Part shown: positions 16,113 to 24,753 of the stretch, one piece after another
Layout of the letters: each line of letters opens with the position of its first letter
How positions within the stretch are numbered: the first letter of the stretch is position 1
Assembly (NCBI RefSeq): GCF_000775285.1
Contig: NZ_JJML01000028.1
Span: 1-33,641 of the forward strand
DNA: 33,641 bases
Direction: 5' to 3'
From: Neosynechococcus sphagnicola sy1
GTDB lineage: Bacteria > Cyanobacteriota > Cyanobacteriia > Neosynechococcales > Neosynechococcaceae
Notes under the pieces: generated by a model
What the model was told of the DNA's origin: nothing
The model's input: only the letters and a program-made list of their open reading frames with translations
Database searches by the model: none
Made by a program: the position numbers and the translations under genes

Positions 16113-17461
16113 TCACCACTCCTTCAAGGCTTCAGTAATGCCCTGATGCAGTGCCGCAGATAGATTGACCGCTGCTAAGTGTGCTTGGAGTTGTTGATAA
16201 ATAGTTTCGGGTGTGCCCACTTGCTTGAGGGCTGTAATGGTGTGTAACCTGACACCCAAATCTGCATCCGCGAGGAGTTGAATCAGGGGTTCCAACCCTT
16301 GAATGGCTCCCAATTGCCCCAAAGCCAGGGCTGCCAGCTGGCGAATCCTAGGGTGTTGGAAACTGGGGGTATTGGACTGTAAACCTGAGATCAAAATTGC
16401 GGCGGCTGCCGCCTTGAGATCAGGGGTCACTCGTCCCAGGATGTTGACAATTTCCTGAGACAGTAGGATCGATCTGTCTGACGGGTGATCCAGGGTGAGG
16501 CTGTGGCCTAAGGCTTCCAGAGCCTTAGCAGTGCCAATCCAGCCCAAGGCTCGGACAATTTCAATCTCAAGTTCGATGGTCGTCCCCACGGCCTTTAGCC
16601 GCTGCATCAGCATTGTCACAGCTGCACCCGTTCCCCAGCGCCCCAGGGCGATCGCTGCTTGACGAGCAACCTCTGGATCCATGTCCCAGAGCCGCTCCCC
16701 CCAGTATTTGCAACCGATCCAGGTGGGTTGCCAAGTATGGTCGTACCCCCAAGCCTTGAACCGCGACCTGCCTCACCGCCGCCGCCGCATCGCTGAGCGA
16801 TCGCAACAATACCTCGGGAACCCGCGGGTCTTGTAAATAACTCAGGGCTTCAATGGCAAGGGTACGTACCGTGACATCCTCATCCTCAATGACGCTCAGT
16901 AAGGCCGGGATGGTTGCTGGCTGTCCCAGGTAGGCCAGCGATCGTACTCCTAAACAGCGAGTGCTGGGGTCTGCTAGTAAATCAGTCAATGCCGCGATCG
17001 CCTCGCTGCCAAAGGCAGCTAGTGACTGAGCGGCTACAACAGCAATTTCAGCCTGATCTTCCGCTACCCCCCGCCACAGTTTGCAGCAGATTTACCAGTG
17101 CCGTCAGAACAGCTGGATGCTGAAATTCTCCCAGAATCCGCACCACAAACCAGTGGCATTCCTCCTCCACTTCGGAATTCTGGAGTAGGGCAATTAACGG
17201 GTCGATGGCGATCTCCCCCAACCCTGGGAAAACCTTGACCACCTCCCAGCGGGCTTGAAAATCCCCCGCCGACAAAACCGCCAGAGCCAAGGTGAGTAGC
17301 TGGAACCGTTCCCCCTGCTCCGGTGGAGTGATCCCAGGAGTGCTGAGAACACAACCTTCTGTGTCCAGGCTTTGTTGCCGTAACCATTGACTCAAAAAAG
17401 CCCAATCCTGCCTCTCTAGAGCTGCCTGAGCTAGCTCAAACCCATTGCCGCGCGATCGCAA
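16113..17461 (-). CDS. HEAT-repeat protein (two frame breaks)
   Basis: Read across two breaks this is one protein of about 448 residues made of PBS-lyase-type HEAT repeats: AIALGRWGTGAAVTMLMQRL, LAALALGQLGAIQGLEPLIQLL and EALSYLQDPRVPEVLLRSL are clear units. The breaks lie at six-C runs of the plus strand, 17067-17072 and 16697-16702. Removing one base from each restores ...TVAGVAEDQAEIAV... and ...LQILGERLWDMDPEVARQAA.... The start is uncertain: TTG 17461 is the only start codon before an in-frame stop. HEAT repeats bind proteins; in cyanobacteria some relatives are phycobilin lyases (CpcE type), but nothing here indicates that role specifically, and no partner lyase is adjacent. Confidence 0.75.
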
Positions 17462-17616
17462 AATATGATCACCATCCCCAAAACCTCTAAGAAGATACTA
17501 TCCCTGGGGCAGGAAGCAAGGCAAAAAACATCACAAATAATTGAGAAGTAGGGGGGGGATCTGCAATTCACTCCCACAGAAGGTCAAGAGTCCGGTAGAA
17601 TCGAATTCCAGGCTCT
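17462..17616. promoter_or_regulatory. tRNA upstream region with possible -10 box
   Basis: TAGAAT at 17596-17601 lies 15 bases before the tRNA and could be its -10 box; no good -35 box is seen. An eight-G run (17551-17558) lies upstream, another homopolymer in this window. No gene is supported. Confidence 0.3.
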
Positions 17617-17699
17617 GGGGGCGTGGCGGAATGGTAGACGCTACAGACTTAAAATCTGTTGATGGTAACATCGTGTGGGTTCAAGTCCCACCGCCCCCA
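17617..17699 (+). tRNA. trnL-UAA: tRNA-Leu (UAA), without intron
   Basis: A full cloverleaf of 83 nucleotides. The acceptor arm GGGGGCG pairs with CGCCCCC (17692-17698) and is followed by A. The D arm is GGCGGAATGGTAGACGC. The anticodon stem ACAGA/TCTGT encloses loop CTTAAAA, giving anticodon UAA. The long variable arm GATG-GTAA-CATC marks a class II tRNA such as Leu. The T arm is GTGGG-TTCAAGT-CCCAC. CCA is not encoded. In many cyanobacteria this gene carries a group I intron in the anticodon loop; none is present here. Confidence 0.95.
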
Positions 17700-17998
17700 T
17701 ATATTGCGGACATCAGGGATCGATAGACTGACTCCGGCCATCTCCCGAAAACCTTAGATCTACTGCAAGTACCGAGCAGAGAGGTTCAGCTCAATTACAT
17801 TTTTGACGATCTCGACGAAACTCATCCACCGTGTCATCTCGATAGATAGCGGTGTCAGGGGTCATCAGCTAGGTCGCGATCGCACCGGATCCAGGGGATG
17901 GGGTTGGAGATGAAATTGGTGGCTGAAATCTGCGATGGCTGAAGCAGTATACTTTTCAAACATGTTCTGGAGAGATTGACCGGATCTGCACTGTCCCT
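17700..17998. other. Intergenic region, no gene seen
   Basis: About 300 bases between the tRNA and the GT2 gene. The frames here are short and have no recognisable motif, ribosome site or repeat. One HIP1-type site (TCGCGATCGCA) lies near 17875. I see nothing else. Confidence 0.5.
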
Positions 17999-18910
17999 AT
18001 GGTGTTTTTGATTCCTGATATTGTTAAGGCTCAACAACCGATCACGCTGAGTGTGGTTGTTCCCGCTTGTAATAATCCCTTGTTTACCGAGCAATGCCTG
18101 AATGCCTTGGTGGATACCATGGCGCTCCTGGAACACTATGACCTCTGGGTAGAGCCAGAATATTTACTCATTGATGACCACTCTCAGGATGTGGCGATAC
18201 AGCGGCTCTTTACCGACTTTCAGCAGGCTTATCCCGGTACTCGGTATTGGGATCTTCAACACAAGCATCACTACACGGGCGTGCTAGCACTGGGGTTGGA
18301 TGAGGCCAGGGGCGATCGCATTTTGTTTCTCAGCAACGACATGATCCTGACCCCGACCTTTTTAGTGTCCACCCTGGTGGTATCCCTCCTGGATCCGCAG
18401 CATGGCATTGTTCGGGGAAAGAGTAACCATTGCGACTGTTTCCCCCAATATGAACTGCTTCCTGTCCAGGATTTGACCACCTATTGGGACATTTGCGAAT
18501 TTGCGGAACAAGTGCTGGAACAGTTTGGTTGGGCCAGCGCTGAAGACGACATCCTCACGGGGGATTGCTTCATCCTGAGTCGGGCTGTCATTGATGCCAT
18601 TGGCTCAGTGGATCGGCAGTATTTCAGCTATTTTGGGGACATTGATTATGGATTGCGCGCCCAGCGAGCTGGCTTCAAGTTGGTCTGTGCCCTAGGAGCC
18701 TGGCTGTGGCACTGGGGGGCTGGCCACATGATGCACGAAGCATCTACCAGTGGCACCGAAATGCTAGAGCTACGGCAGCGACGGTCGCAGGAAATCCAAT
18801 CTGCCTATACAAAGTTCCGGCAGAAGTGGCAGCCATCCATGCCTGAGGACTACATCAGTATTAACAATTCGCTGTTGTTTGAGTATTTACGGCAGCTACG
18901 GAATGGATAG
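17999..18910 (+). CDS. GT2 family glycosyltransferase
   Basis: The protein has 303 residues with a GT-A fold. ITLSVVVPACNNPLFTEQCL is the N-terminal nucleotide-binding strand, LLIDDHSQD follows, and ILFLSNDMILTP takes the place of the DXD metal site (here SND). TGDCFILSRAVIDAIGSVDRQYFSYFGDIDYGLRAQRAGF is split over ~180-220 and matches the acceptor/catalytic region of GT2 enzymes. There are no membrane segments, so it is probably cytosolic or peripheral. It stands alone, about 4 kb from the main glycan cluster, convergent with desC. ATG 17999 is the first start; the domain begins about nine residues later. Substrate unknown. Confidence 0.8.
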   Translation: MVFLIPDIVKAQQPITLSVVVPACNNPLFTEQCLNALVDTMALLEHYDLWVEPEYLLIDDHSQDVAIQRLFTDFQQAYPGTRYWDLQHKHHYTGVLALGLDEARGDRILFLSNDMILTPTFLVSTLVVSLLDPQHGIVRGKSNHCDCFPQYELLPVQDLTTYWDICEFAEQVLEQFGWASAEDDILTGDCFILSRAVIDAIGSVDRQYFSYFGDIDYGLRAQRAGFKLVCALGAWLWHWGAGHMMHEASTSGTEMLELRQRRSQEIQSAYTKFRQKWQPSMPEDYISINNSLLFEYLRQLRNG

Positions 18911-18971
18911 CCATTGCCACCAGCTCCCTGACTCTGCCGTTGCTTCCCGGTAACTACCCTCCGGAGAAAGA

Positions 18972-19019
18972 CTTGCTCCTTTACGGACAATAAATAGAGT
19001 AAAGGGGTAAAGGAGCAAG
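18972..19019. terminator. Perfect 13-bp inverted repeat between convergent genes
   Basis: CTTGCTCCTTTAC (18972-18984) is the exact reverse complement of GTAAAGGAGCAAG (19007-19019), with a 22-base loop. It lies between the ends of the GT2 gene (18910) and desC (19040), so it may stop transcription from both sides. It lacks a T tract, as often in cyanobacteria. GTAAAGG is also echoed in the loop (AGTAAAGG). Confidence 0.55.
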
Positions 19020-19039
19020 CGGTTGAGTCGAGATGACTT

Positions 19040-19852
19040 CTACTTCTCGGCTAGTTTCACTTTGGAGGCCAGCCCCAAAGACTGCAAGACCTGAATCATC
19101 ATCCAGGTAAAGTCAATTTCCCACCACTCTAAGCCATGTCGGGCAGAGTACTGAAACGCATGGTGGTTATTGTGCCAGCCTTCTCCATAGGTTAAAAGGG
19201 CAACCCACCAGCAGTTCGTCGAGCGATCGCCAGCATCGTAGGTACGGTAACCAAACTTATGAGTAGCGCTGTTGACAAACCAAGTGCAGTGGTACACCAA
19301 CACTAGGCGCACAAAAATTCCCCAGATGACAAAAGGCCAACCCCCGATCAGATATAGCACCACGGCCAGACCAATCTGGACGGGCAGAAAATACTGCTCG
19401 AAGAAACGATAGACCGGGTCATTACCGATATCTTTGGTAAATCGGTCAATCTCAGCTTTAGCAGGAACCTCGTAGAACATCCAACCCATATGGCTCCACC
19501 AGAAGCCGCGACCAGAGTTGTGGTGATCCACATTTTCATCAGAATGGAGATGGTGGTGGCGGTGCAGACCCACCCACTCAATTGGCCCTCCTTGGCAAGC
19601 AAGACTGGCACAAAAAACCAGGAAATATTCCAGCCATCGCGGAGCTTGGAAGCTCCGATGGGTCACCAGACGGTGGAGTCCCAGGGTTACCCCCAGACCA
19701 CCGGTTACCCAATGTAAGAACACCATCAGGCCAACTGCTGCCCAGCTAAAATTACTCGGCAAGAACGCAAACAGTGCCCCAATATGGACTGTCGCCATAA
19801 AGAGAATAATGGGCCAAGCGCGTCGAAGTTGAGTTGAAGTTGCGATAGTCAT
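19040..19852 (-). CDS. desC: Delta-9 acyl-lipid desaturase (DesC type)
   Basis: This membrane di-iron enzyme introduces the first double bond at C9 of lipid-bound stearoyl or palmitoyl chains, using ferredoxin in cyanobacteria. It has 270 residues, the usual DesC length. The three histidine boxes are present: HRLVTH, HRHHH (within GLHRHHHLHSDE) and HNNHH (within EGWHNNHHAF). Hydrophobic segments flank them (IILFMATVHIGALFAFL, VGLMVFLHWVTGGLGVTLGL, IGLAVVLYLIGGWPFVIWGI). Start MTIATSTQ is typical of DesC. The gene is convergent with the GT2 gene and divergent from the next gene, with about 100 bases between starts for both promoters. Cold induction is known in the family but is not visible here. 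Confidence 0.93.
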   Translation of the reverse strand: MTIATSTQLRRAWPIILFMATVHIGALFAFLPSNFSWAAVGLMVFLHWVTGGLGVTLGLHRLVTHRSFQAPRWLEYFLVFCASLACQGGPIEWVGLHRHHHLHSDENVDHHNSGRGFWWSHMGWMFYEVPAKAEIDRFTKDIGNDPVYRFFEQYFLPVQIGLAVVLYLIGGWPFVIWGIFVRLVLVYHCTWFVNSATHKFGYRTYDAGDRSTNCWWVALLTYGEGWHNNHHAFQYSARHGLEWWEIDFTWMMIQVLQSLGLASKVKLAEK

Positions 19853-19958
19853 CCAGAGATTTTAAGGCGTAGGTTTTAATTCCGATCCAGACAATTGATG
19901 CGATCCGGTTTAGGCGAGAATGGGCTTGGCATCGCCCACTCCTACATTAAGGTGATTG

Positions 19959-21194
19959 ATGGACAGCTCCAAATTGCTGCAGACAGCAGAGCAAATACTA
20001 CTACCCATCTTTTCTGGTATTGACGCTCAGGTCAAGCAAAACTTAGGTCGGGTGCTCCAGGCCTTTCGCCACCATCGAGTCGGAGTGCATCATTTTGCAG
20101 GGGTGACGGGCTATGGGCATGATGATCTGGGGCGGCAAGTTCTGGATCAAGTTTTTGCCGAAGTCATGGGAGCCGAAGCGGCGGCGGTGCGGGTACAGTT
20201 TGTTTCAGGAACCCATGCGATCGCCTGCGCGCTATTTGGAGTGCTGCGTCCCGGCGATGAAATGCTAGCGGTGGCAGGTGCGCCCTACGACACCCTGGAA
20301 GAGGTGATTGGTCTGCGGGGAAGTGGGCAGGGTTCCCTGCGAGAATTTGGTATCCATTATCGGCAACTGGATTTGACCACAGCTGGCACCATCAATTGGC
20401 CAGCTCTGGCCACCGCGATTACCGATCGCACGCGATTAGTGCTGATTCAACGCTCCTGTGGATACTCTTGGCGCTCCAGTTTAGCGATCGCCGATATTGA
20501 GAAAATCATCCATTTGGTGAAGAAACAGAATCCAGATACAGTCTGCTTTGTAGACAACTGTTATGGTGAATTTGTCGCTGATCAAGAACCATCCTCTGTG
20601 GGCGCTGATCTGCTAGCCGGCTCTCTGATCAAAAATCCAGGCGGCACCATTGTCGCCGCTGGGGGGTACGTAGCGGGGCGGGCTGATCTGGTGGAAGCTG
20701 CGACCTGTCGCTTAACAGCTCCTGGAATTGGCAGTAGTGGCGGCGCTACCCTCGATCAGAACCGATTGTTATTCCAAGGGCTGTTCCTGGCTCCCCAGAT
20801 GGTGGGAGAGGCCATGAAAGGGAATTATCTCGTGGCTCAGGTATTCCAGCAGTTGGGTTACCCGGTGAACCCGCTACCCACAGCACCCCGAGGTGATGTC
20901 ATTCAAGCCATCCAATTGGGATCTGCGGAAAAACTCTGCGGCTTCTGCCGTGCAATTCAGCAATCTTCACCCGTTGGGTCTTATTTAGATCCCGTACCTG
21001 CTCCGATGCCGGGTTACGACAGCCAGTTAGTGATGGCAGGCGGAACCTTCATTGATGGCAGTACGGCTGAATTTTCCGCCGATGGCCCGCTGCGACCCCC
21101 CTATATTGTTTTTTGTCAGGGGGGCACCCACTGGACTCATGTTGCCTTGGCTCTGGAAGCCGCGATCGCTGCGGTTGAGACAGCTAGCAATTAA
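19959..21194 (+). CDS. Methionine gamma-lyase family PLP protein (aluminium-resistance type)
   Basis: About 411 residues of the Met_gamma_lyase / 'aluminium resistance protein' group, fold-type I PLP enzymes. Visible blocks: GYGHDDLGRQVLDQVFAEVMGAEAAAVR in two parts (GYGHDDLGR, VMGAEAAAVRVQFVSGTHAI), the Asp of VCFVDNCYGEFV, and the likely PLP Lys in GSLIKNPGGTIVAAGGYVAG. The C-terminal block SGGATLDQNRLLFQGLFLAP is also typical. ATG 19959 has AAGG six bases upstream; TTG 19956 lies just before it. Despite the name, the true reaction in cyanobacteria is not established as far as I know. It is a single gene divergent from desC. Confidence 0.85.
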   Translation: MDSSKLLQTAEQILLPIFSGIDAQVKQNLGRVLQAFRHHRVGVHHFAGVTGYGHDDLGRQVLDQVFAEVMGAEAAAVRVQFVSGTHAIACALFGVLRPGDEMLAVAGAPYDTLEEVIGLRGSGQGSLREFGIHYRQLDLTTAGTINWPALATAITDRTRLVLIQRSCGYSWRSSLAIADIEKIIHLVKKQNPDTVCFVDNCYGEFVADQEPSSVGADLLAGSLIKNPGGTIVAAGGYVAGRADLVEAATCRLTAPGIGSSGGATLDQNRLLFQGLFLAPQMVGEAMKGNYLVAQVFQQLGYPVNPLPTAPRGDVIQAIQLGSAEKLCGFCRAIQQSSPVGSYLDPVPAPMPGYDSQLVMAGGTFIDGSTAEFSADGPLRPPYIVFCQGGTHWTHVALALEAAIAAVETASN

Positions 21195-21214
21195 GTTGCA
21201 TCAAGCAATGACTC

Positions 21215-22483
21215 CTATTTCCCCTTGAATACATCTGGCATCGGGGGATAGGTAGGAGCAGGCCGATCGAGCCAAAATTTTATATCCGTCCCTTCAACCA
21301 CGACCTCGCCAATTGCCGTCATAATGTAGAGCCGCCCTTGGTTGAAGCGGAGGACTGAACTCATGTCCCCTTGGGCAGGCGCAGGCGCAGGAGCAGAGGG
21401 GTAATAAAATTCTGGATTGTAGTACCCTGGAGGGGTTCCTGGATATTCCTCCTGAATCCCTAAGTCGTCGTCATTTCCTGGGGTTTGGGGGAGATATGGG
21501 TTCGGCTCTTGGTGGGGGGCTGCGTTAATATATGGCTCTGGTAGAGGCGGCGCAGCGGGAAGGATGGTCGGGGAAGGAACCGCAGCGCTTAGCTGCTCTG
21601 GAGCCACTGGAAAATCAGCCTGATCGATGACGGGTTCCTGAGCACCATAGGATTTTTGAAAACGAGGTTTATATTCGTGAGGCGGCAGCACCGACGGTTC
21701 ACGGAGTTCATGGTAGTTGTAAGAAAGAGATTCCTCGGCGACGGCAGGGGGGGGAGGCGGCCAATGAATGGCCTGAATCATGGTGGGCATCTCATCTGCC
21801 GCTACTTCTGGATGGGGCTTGGATAGAAAGGGGGGAGGCTGAGGTACCGAAAGGGGGGCCCCTATCCCTGACGCAGTACTTTCTGAGTAACTATTTTCAG
21901 AGTCGAGTTGCACCTCTCCTATCTTTGGATTGGTTAGCTCTGTTTTTTGAGTTTCCTGGACTGGACTTAACCACACCAGATAATCCTTTCCCTGAACACA
22001 TAATTCAGCAGCCCAGGTTTTGATAAACAATGTTCCAGGGTTCATTTCGATATTCTGAACCGGATACCAGGTATTGCGGACTAAAACCAGTAGGTTCATA
22101 TTCAGGGCATAGCGCAGTCCTGCTTTTCGTTTGTAAGTCCACCATGCCTTCCAAAGATTCACAGCTTCCATGTAGTTGACCTCGTAGCCATCTGGAATTG
22201 GAAGCTCTTCGTAAAGGATAAAGCCCTTCTGTGCCGCTGGACTTGTAGGAACGAGAGAACTGTCACACAACACTTGATGAAGGAGGGCCCAATACTCGGA
22301 CGATTGCCGCACTAATACGGTTCGACCTTGTTCAGTTTTAAGGGTTGCCACGATGCCTCCCCGTTTGGCAATCAACTGCGAGGCATCAAATGCAGTTTCA
22401 ACCCGGAGATTTTGATTACCAAGCAGTGTGGTATCGCCCTGAACAAACTTCCGAATTAGTGTGACATCATCCAGAGGAGACAT
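21215..22483 (-). CDS. Pro-rich protein of unknown function
   Basis: About 422 residues. I do not recognise a named family. The N-terminal ~170 residues look folded (LIRKFVQGDTTLLGNQNLRVE, VLVRQSSEYWALLHQVL, NLLVLVRNTWYPVQNIEM). Residues ~185-370 are low-complexity, rich in Pro, Glu and Ala, and likely disordered. The last ~40 form a small strand-rich block (VLRFNQGRLYIMTAIGEVVVEG). There is no signal peptide or membrane segment. ATG 22483 (MSPLDDVT) is chosen because it lies close to the folded part; a GTG at 22516 with AAGG just upstream is an alternative. It converges with the lyase gene, 20 bases apart. The two-ended layout suggests a tether or scaffold, but that is a guess. Confidence 0.6.
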   Translation of the reverse strand: MSPLDDVTLIRKFVQGDTTLLGNQNLRVETAFDASQLIAKRGGIVATLKTEQGRTVLVRQSSEYWALLHQVLCDSSLVPTSPAAQKGFILYEELPIPDGYEVNYMEAVNLWKAWWTYKRKAGLRYALNMNLLVLVRNTWYPVQNIEMNPGTLFIKTWAAELCVQGKDYLVWLSPVQETQKTELTNPKIGEVQLDSENSYSESTASGIGAPLSVPQPPPFLSKPHPEVAADEMPTMIQAIHWPPPPPAVAEESLSYNYHELREPSVLPPHEYKPRFQKSYGAQEPVIDQADFPVAPEQLSAAVPSPTILPAAPPLPEPYINAAPHQEPNPYLPQTPGNDDDLGIQEEYPGTPPGYYNPEFYYPSAPAPAPAQGDMSSVLRFNQGRLYIMTAIGEVVVEGTDIKFWLDRPAPTYPPMPDVFKGK

Positions 22484-22516
22484 AGCTGAAACGGCAGTGA
22501 CTACATTCCTGATCAC

Positions 22517-23099
22517 CTAGCCTTGCTTCCACCCAGTCCAAGTCTCTGGGGGATTCTAAACTAGATCCGTAGATTCAGAATTCAAGCAATTAAAATTACC
22601 TACTCAAAGATCAGACAGCCCAACCTGCTGATCCCCCGCAGACACCGTTCGGAAGTCTACCTATTTTAGCTCAGACTCTACTACCAGCCAAAGGCTGATC
22701 ATTCCAGCGCCAGGCTCATGCCTGTGGCGGGATCAGCATGCCCCCATTCTAAAATTACCCGTATTTTTACCCCCAACTGTCAAGCAGCTCCAGAGAAAAT
22801 ACTTAGAAAAACTGTGCCTCGCCCAGATCAAGTATTTCAGTAATATTTCTTGGCTTGGAGAACTTGAATGAAAACCCGTATTGATGATGTCATTCCTGGA
22901 ACAAGACTGACCCAGAGCCAGATAGAATGATGTTTGGCATTGAGGTTTAAATCCTAAATGTCGATCTTTAATGCCCTGAAGAGAGATATTTCCCTGCACT
23001 TCAGATTTGAACTGGCGCTTCAATTGCTTTAATCTTTGGCGTTGCTTCTAAGCAGTATCAATGACGAGATCGGCAGCCAGCAACCAATTCAGATCCTCC
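22517..23099. other. Intergenic region, about 580 bases, possible gene remnant
   Basis: No supported gene. A 96-codon frame on the minus strand (22733-23023) has no motif and only a TTG start. An imperfect hairpin at 22694-22737 pairs GCTGATC with GATCAGC and GCCAGGC with GCCTGTGGC, possibly a terminator or small repeat. GCTGATCCCCCGCAG at about 22629 partly echoes it. The region is more AT-rich than its neighbours and may be decayed coding DNA. Confidence 0.4.
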
Positions 23100-23850
23100 C
23101 TAAAGGGGATATTTCGCTGGAATCCCCACCGCCCGAGGAAAATCGGCGGGGGTGGATCGTTGCTTCTCTAAGCTCACGTAATGACGAATGCTCTGGCTGA
23201 TGGGCGTGACGATGGCCTCAATGGCGGTGATTCGACCACCCAGTTGCTCGACAACAGGGGCTAGCGCGGTGGTATCTTCCCCCGTCCATTGTCCCCGATA
23301 GAGGATGGCAACCCCCCGCTCTCGCAACAGGGGCAAGGCATATTCAACACAGACCGATGCCGTACCCACGGCTCGCACCAGTGCCAGATCATAGGCCCCA
23401 CGATGGGGCGGCAATTGGCCGACCTGTTCGGATCGACCCACCAGGGGACGAAGGTTTTTCAGTTGCAGGGTGGTCTGAAGGTGCTGCAAACGGGCCACGT
23501 TTTTTCTGGGTCGAATCCAACAGGGTGATGGTGGCATCAGGACGGGCGATCGCCACGGGGAGACCGGGGAAGCCCGCCCCTGTCCCGATATCAATCACCC
23601 TCAATCCTGGCTGTACCGAGGGCTGCGAGAGTAAGGGTGCCACCCCTTGCAGGGAATCCCAGAGGTGTTTTTCCCAGAATTCTAGGGGGTCGGTGATCCG
23701 GGTGAGGTTGAGGCGTTGATTGCCCATCAGGATCTGCTCGTAAATCTGTTGGAATTGCTGTTGTTGATGGGCTGTGGGTTGCCAGCCCAGGGTGATCTCC
23801 CAGAGTTCAGGCAGTTCTGGCAGCCGTTGAGGCTCAGGATTCACAAGCAT
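23100..23850 (-). CDS. rsmG: 16S rRNA (guanine-N7) methyltransferase RsmG (frame break)
   Basis: RsmG (GidB) makes m7G527 in helix 18 of 16S rRNA with SAM. The SAM motif is [20 protein letters not shown], followed by LLDSTQK and [11 protein letters not shown]; the C-terminal part has [21 protein letters not shown] six-T run (plus strand 23500-23505) breaks the frame; removing one base gives [21 protein letters not shown] and a normal length of about 249 residues. The ATG at 23850 overlaps the end of the ABC ATPase gene by ten bases, so the two are coupled. Loss of RsmG gives low-level streptomycin resistance in other bacteria; here the break is more likely an error. Confidence 0.9.
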
Positions 23851-24524
23851 TCCAATACCGATTGAGGGGGTTGTAGTTGAGCCGCCAACCCCTGGGGATC
23901 AACCCTCTGGAGAATCCCATGGTTAAGCGTCCAACAGTAATCGGCGATCGCCAGTAATTCTCCCGCATCATGGGAAACCACTAACAGCGACCAGTGTTGT
24001 TTCAATTTTGCCAGCAGATTCACGAGTTGGCGGCGCATGGACCAATCTAGGCCCGCCATGGGCTCATCCAGCAACAACAGATGGGGTTGGCGAATTAATT
24101 GCACGGCCAGAGACAGCCGCCGCTGTTGCCCTCCACTCAAGGATTGGGGAGCGGTTTGCAGGGGCAAATGATCAAGACCGACTTCACTGAGGGCCTGTTG
24201 CATTTGTTCAGAGCGCAGTTCCGGATGCCCCAACCGCAGTTCTTCCAGGATGGTGCCGCCACAGAAATGGCGTTCGGGGAACTGAAACACCAAACCCCCC
24301 AACTGCTGAAGATGGGAGGGGGTTAAGACCTGATCGCGCCAGAGAATTTCACCAGAGGTTTTATGTGCCAACCCCGCCAGAATTTCTAGGAGGGTACTTT
24401 TCCCAGACCCACTGGGGCCAATCACCAATCCCAGTTTCTGGGGCGCAAACTCCAGGCTGACCGCTTTGAGAATGGCAGTCGCACTGGCGGCGGGATGGTA
24501 AGTCAAGTTTTTCAGATATAGCAT
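23841..24524 (-). CDS. ABC transporter ATP-binding protein (EcfA/CbiO-like)
   Basis: The single nucleotide-binding domain has 227 residues. Walker [10 protein letters not shown] (~36-44), Q-loop [11 protein letters not shown] (the FQ.PE.Q-type Q loop seen in ECF/CbiO ATPases), signature LSGGQQRR, Walker [13 protein letters not shown] and switch His in VVSHD are all intact. No permease or substrate-binding gene is adjacent, so it probably pairs with membrane parts encoded elsewhere, as is common for cyanobacterial ECF-type ATPases. It is cotranscribed with rsmG. Substrate unknown: cobalt, nickel, biotin or another vitamin are options for the family. Confidence 0.85.
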   Translation of the reverse strand: MLYLKNLTYHPAASATAILKAVSLEFAPQKLGLVIGPSGSGKSTLLEILAGLAHKTSGEILWRDQVLTPSHLQQLGGLVFQFPERHFCGGTILEELRLGHPELRSEQMQQALSEVGLDHLPLQTAPQSLSGGQQRRLSLAVQLIRQPHLLLLDEPMAGLDWSMRRQLVNLLAKLKQHWSLLVVSHDAGELLAIADYCWTLNHGILQRVDPQGLAAQLQPPQSVLECL

Positions 24525-24623
24525 TCGCGATCGCTGGCAACGAAAGAAATCAGGGCTGTCTTTTTCCCCGTTATCATAGGGAAGAAAAGGTCAGTCTGAC
24601 GGATAGCTCGTGGATGTGTTTTC

Positions 24624-24644
24624 ATTGTGACAAATTTATTGTGA
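24624..24644 (+). promoter_or_regulatory. Direct repeat upstream of the TPR gene
   Basis: ATTGTGA occurs at 24624-24630 and again at 24638-24644, 14 bases apart centre to centre, within the 229-base gap between the divergent ABC ATPase and TPR genes. It could be a tandem regulator site, but no known regulator is matched. Confidence 0.25.
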
Positions 24645-24753
24645 ACGACTTCGGGTGGTTCCAGCCCCATCAATCCTGGTGATGTCCTTGGAACTGAACG
24701 GATGCTCCGCCGTCATTTGATAACGCCGCCGTGCAGATTGCGAGAGGTAACCC

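Noticed and set aside
16113-17461. Three separate HEAT-repeat genes
   Set aside because: The three frames join without gap or overlap problem when one base is removed from each six-base run, giving continuous repeats.
22733-23023. 96-codon frame on the minus strand in the gap before rsmG
   Set aside because: TTG start, no motif, odd composition; I considered a transposase remnant but saw no catalytic residues or terminal repeats.
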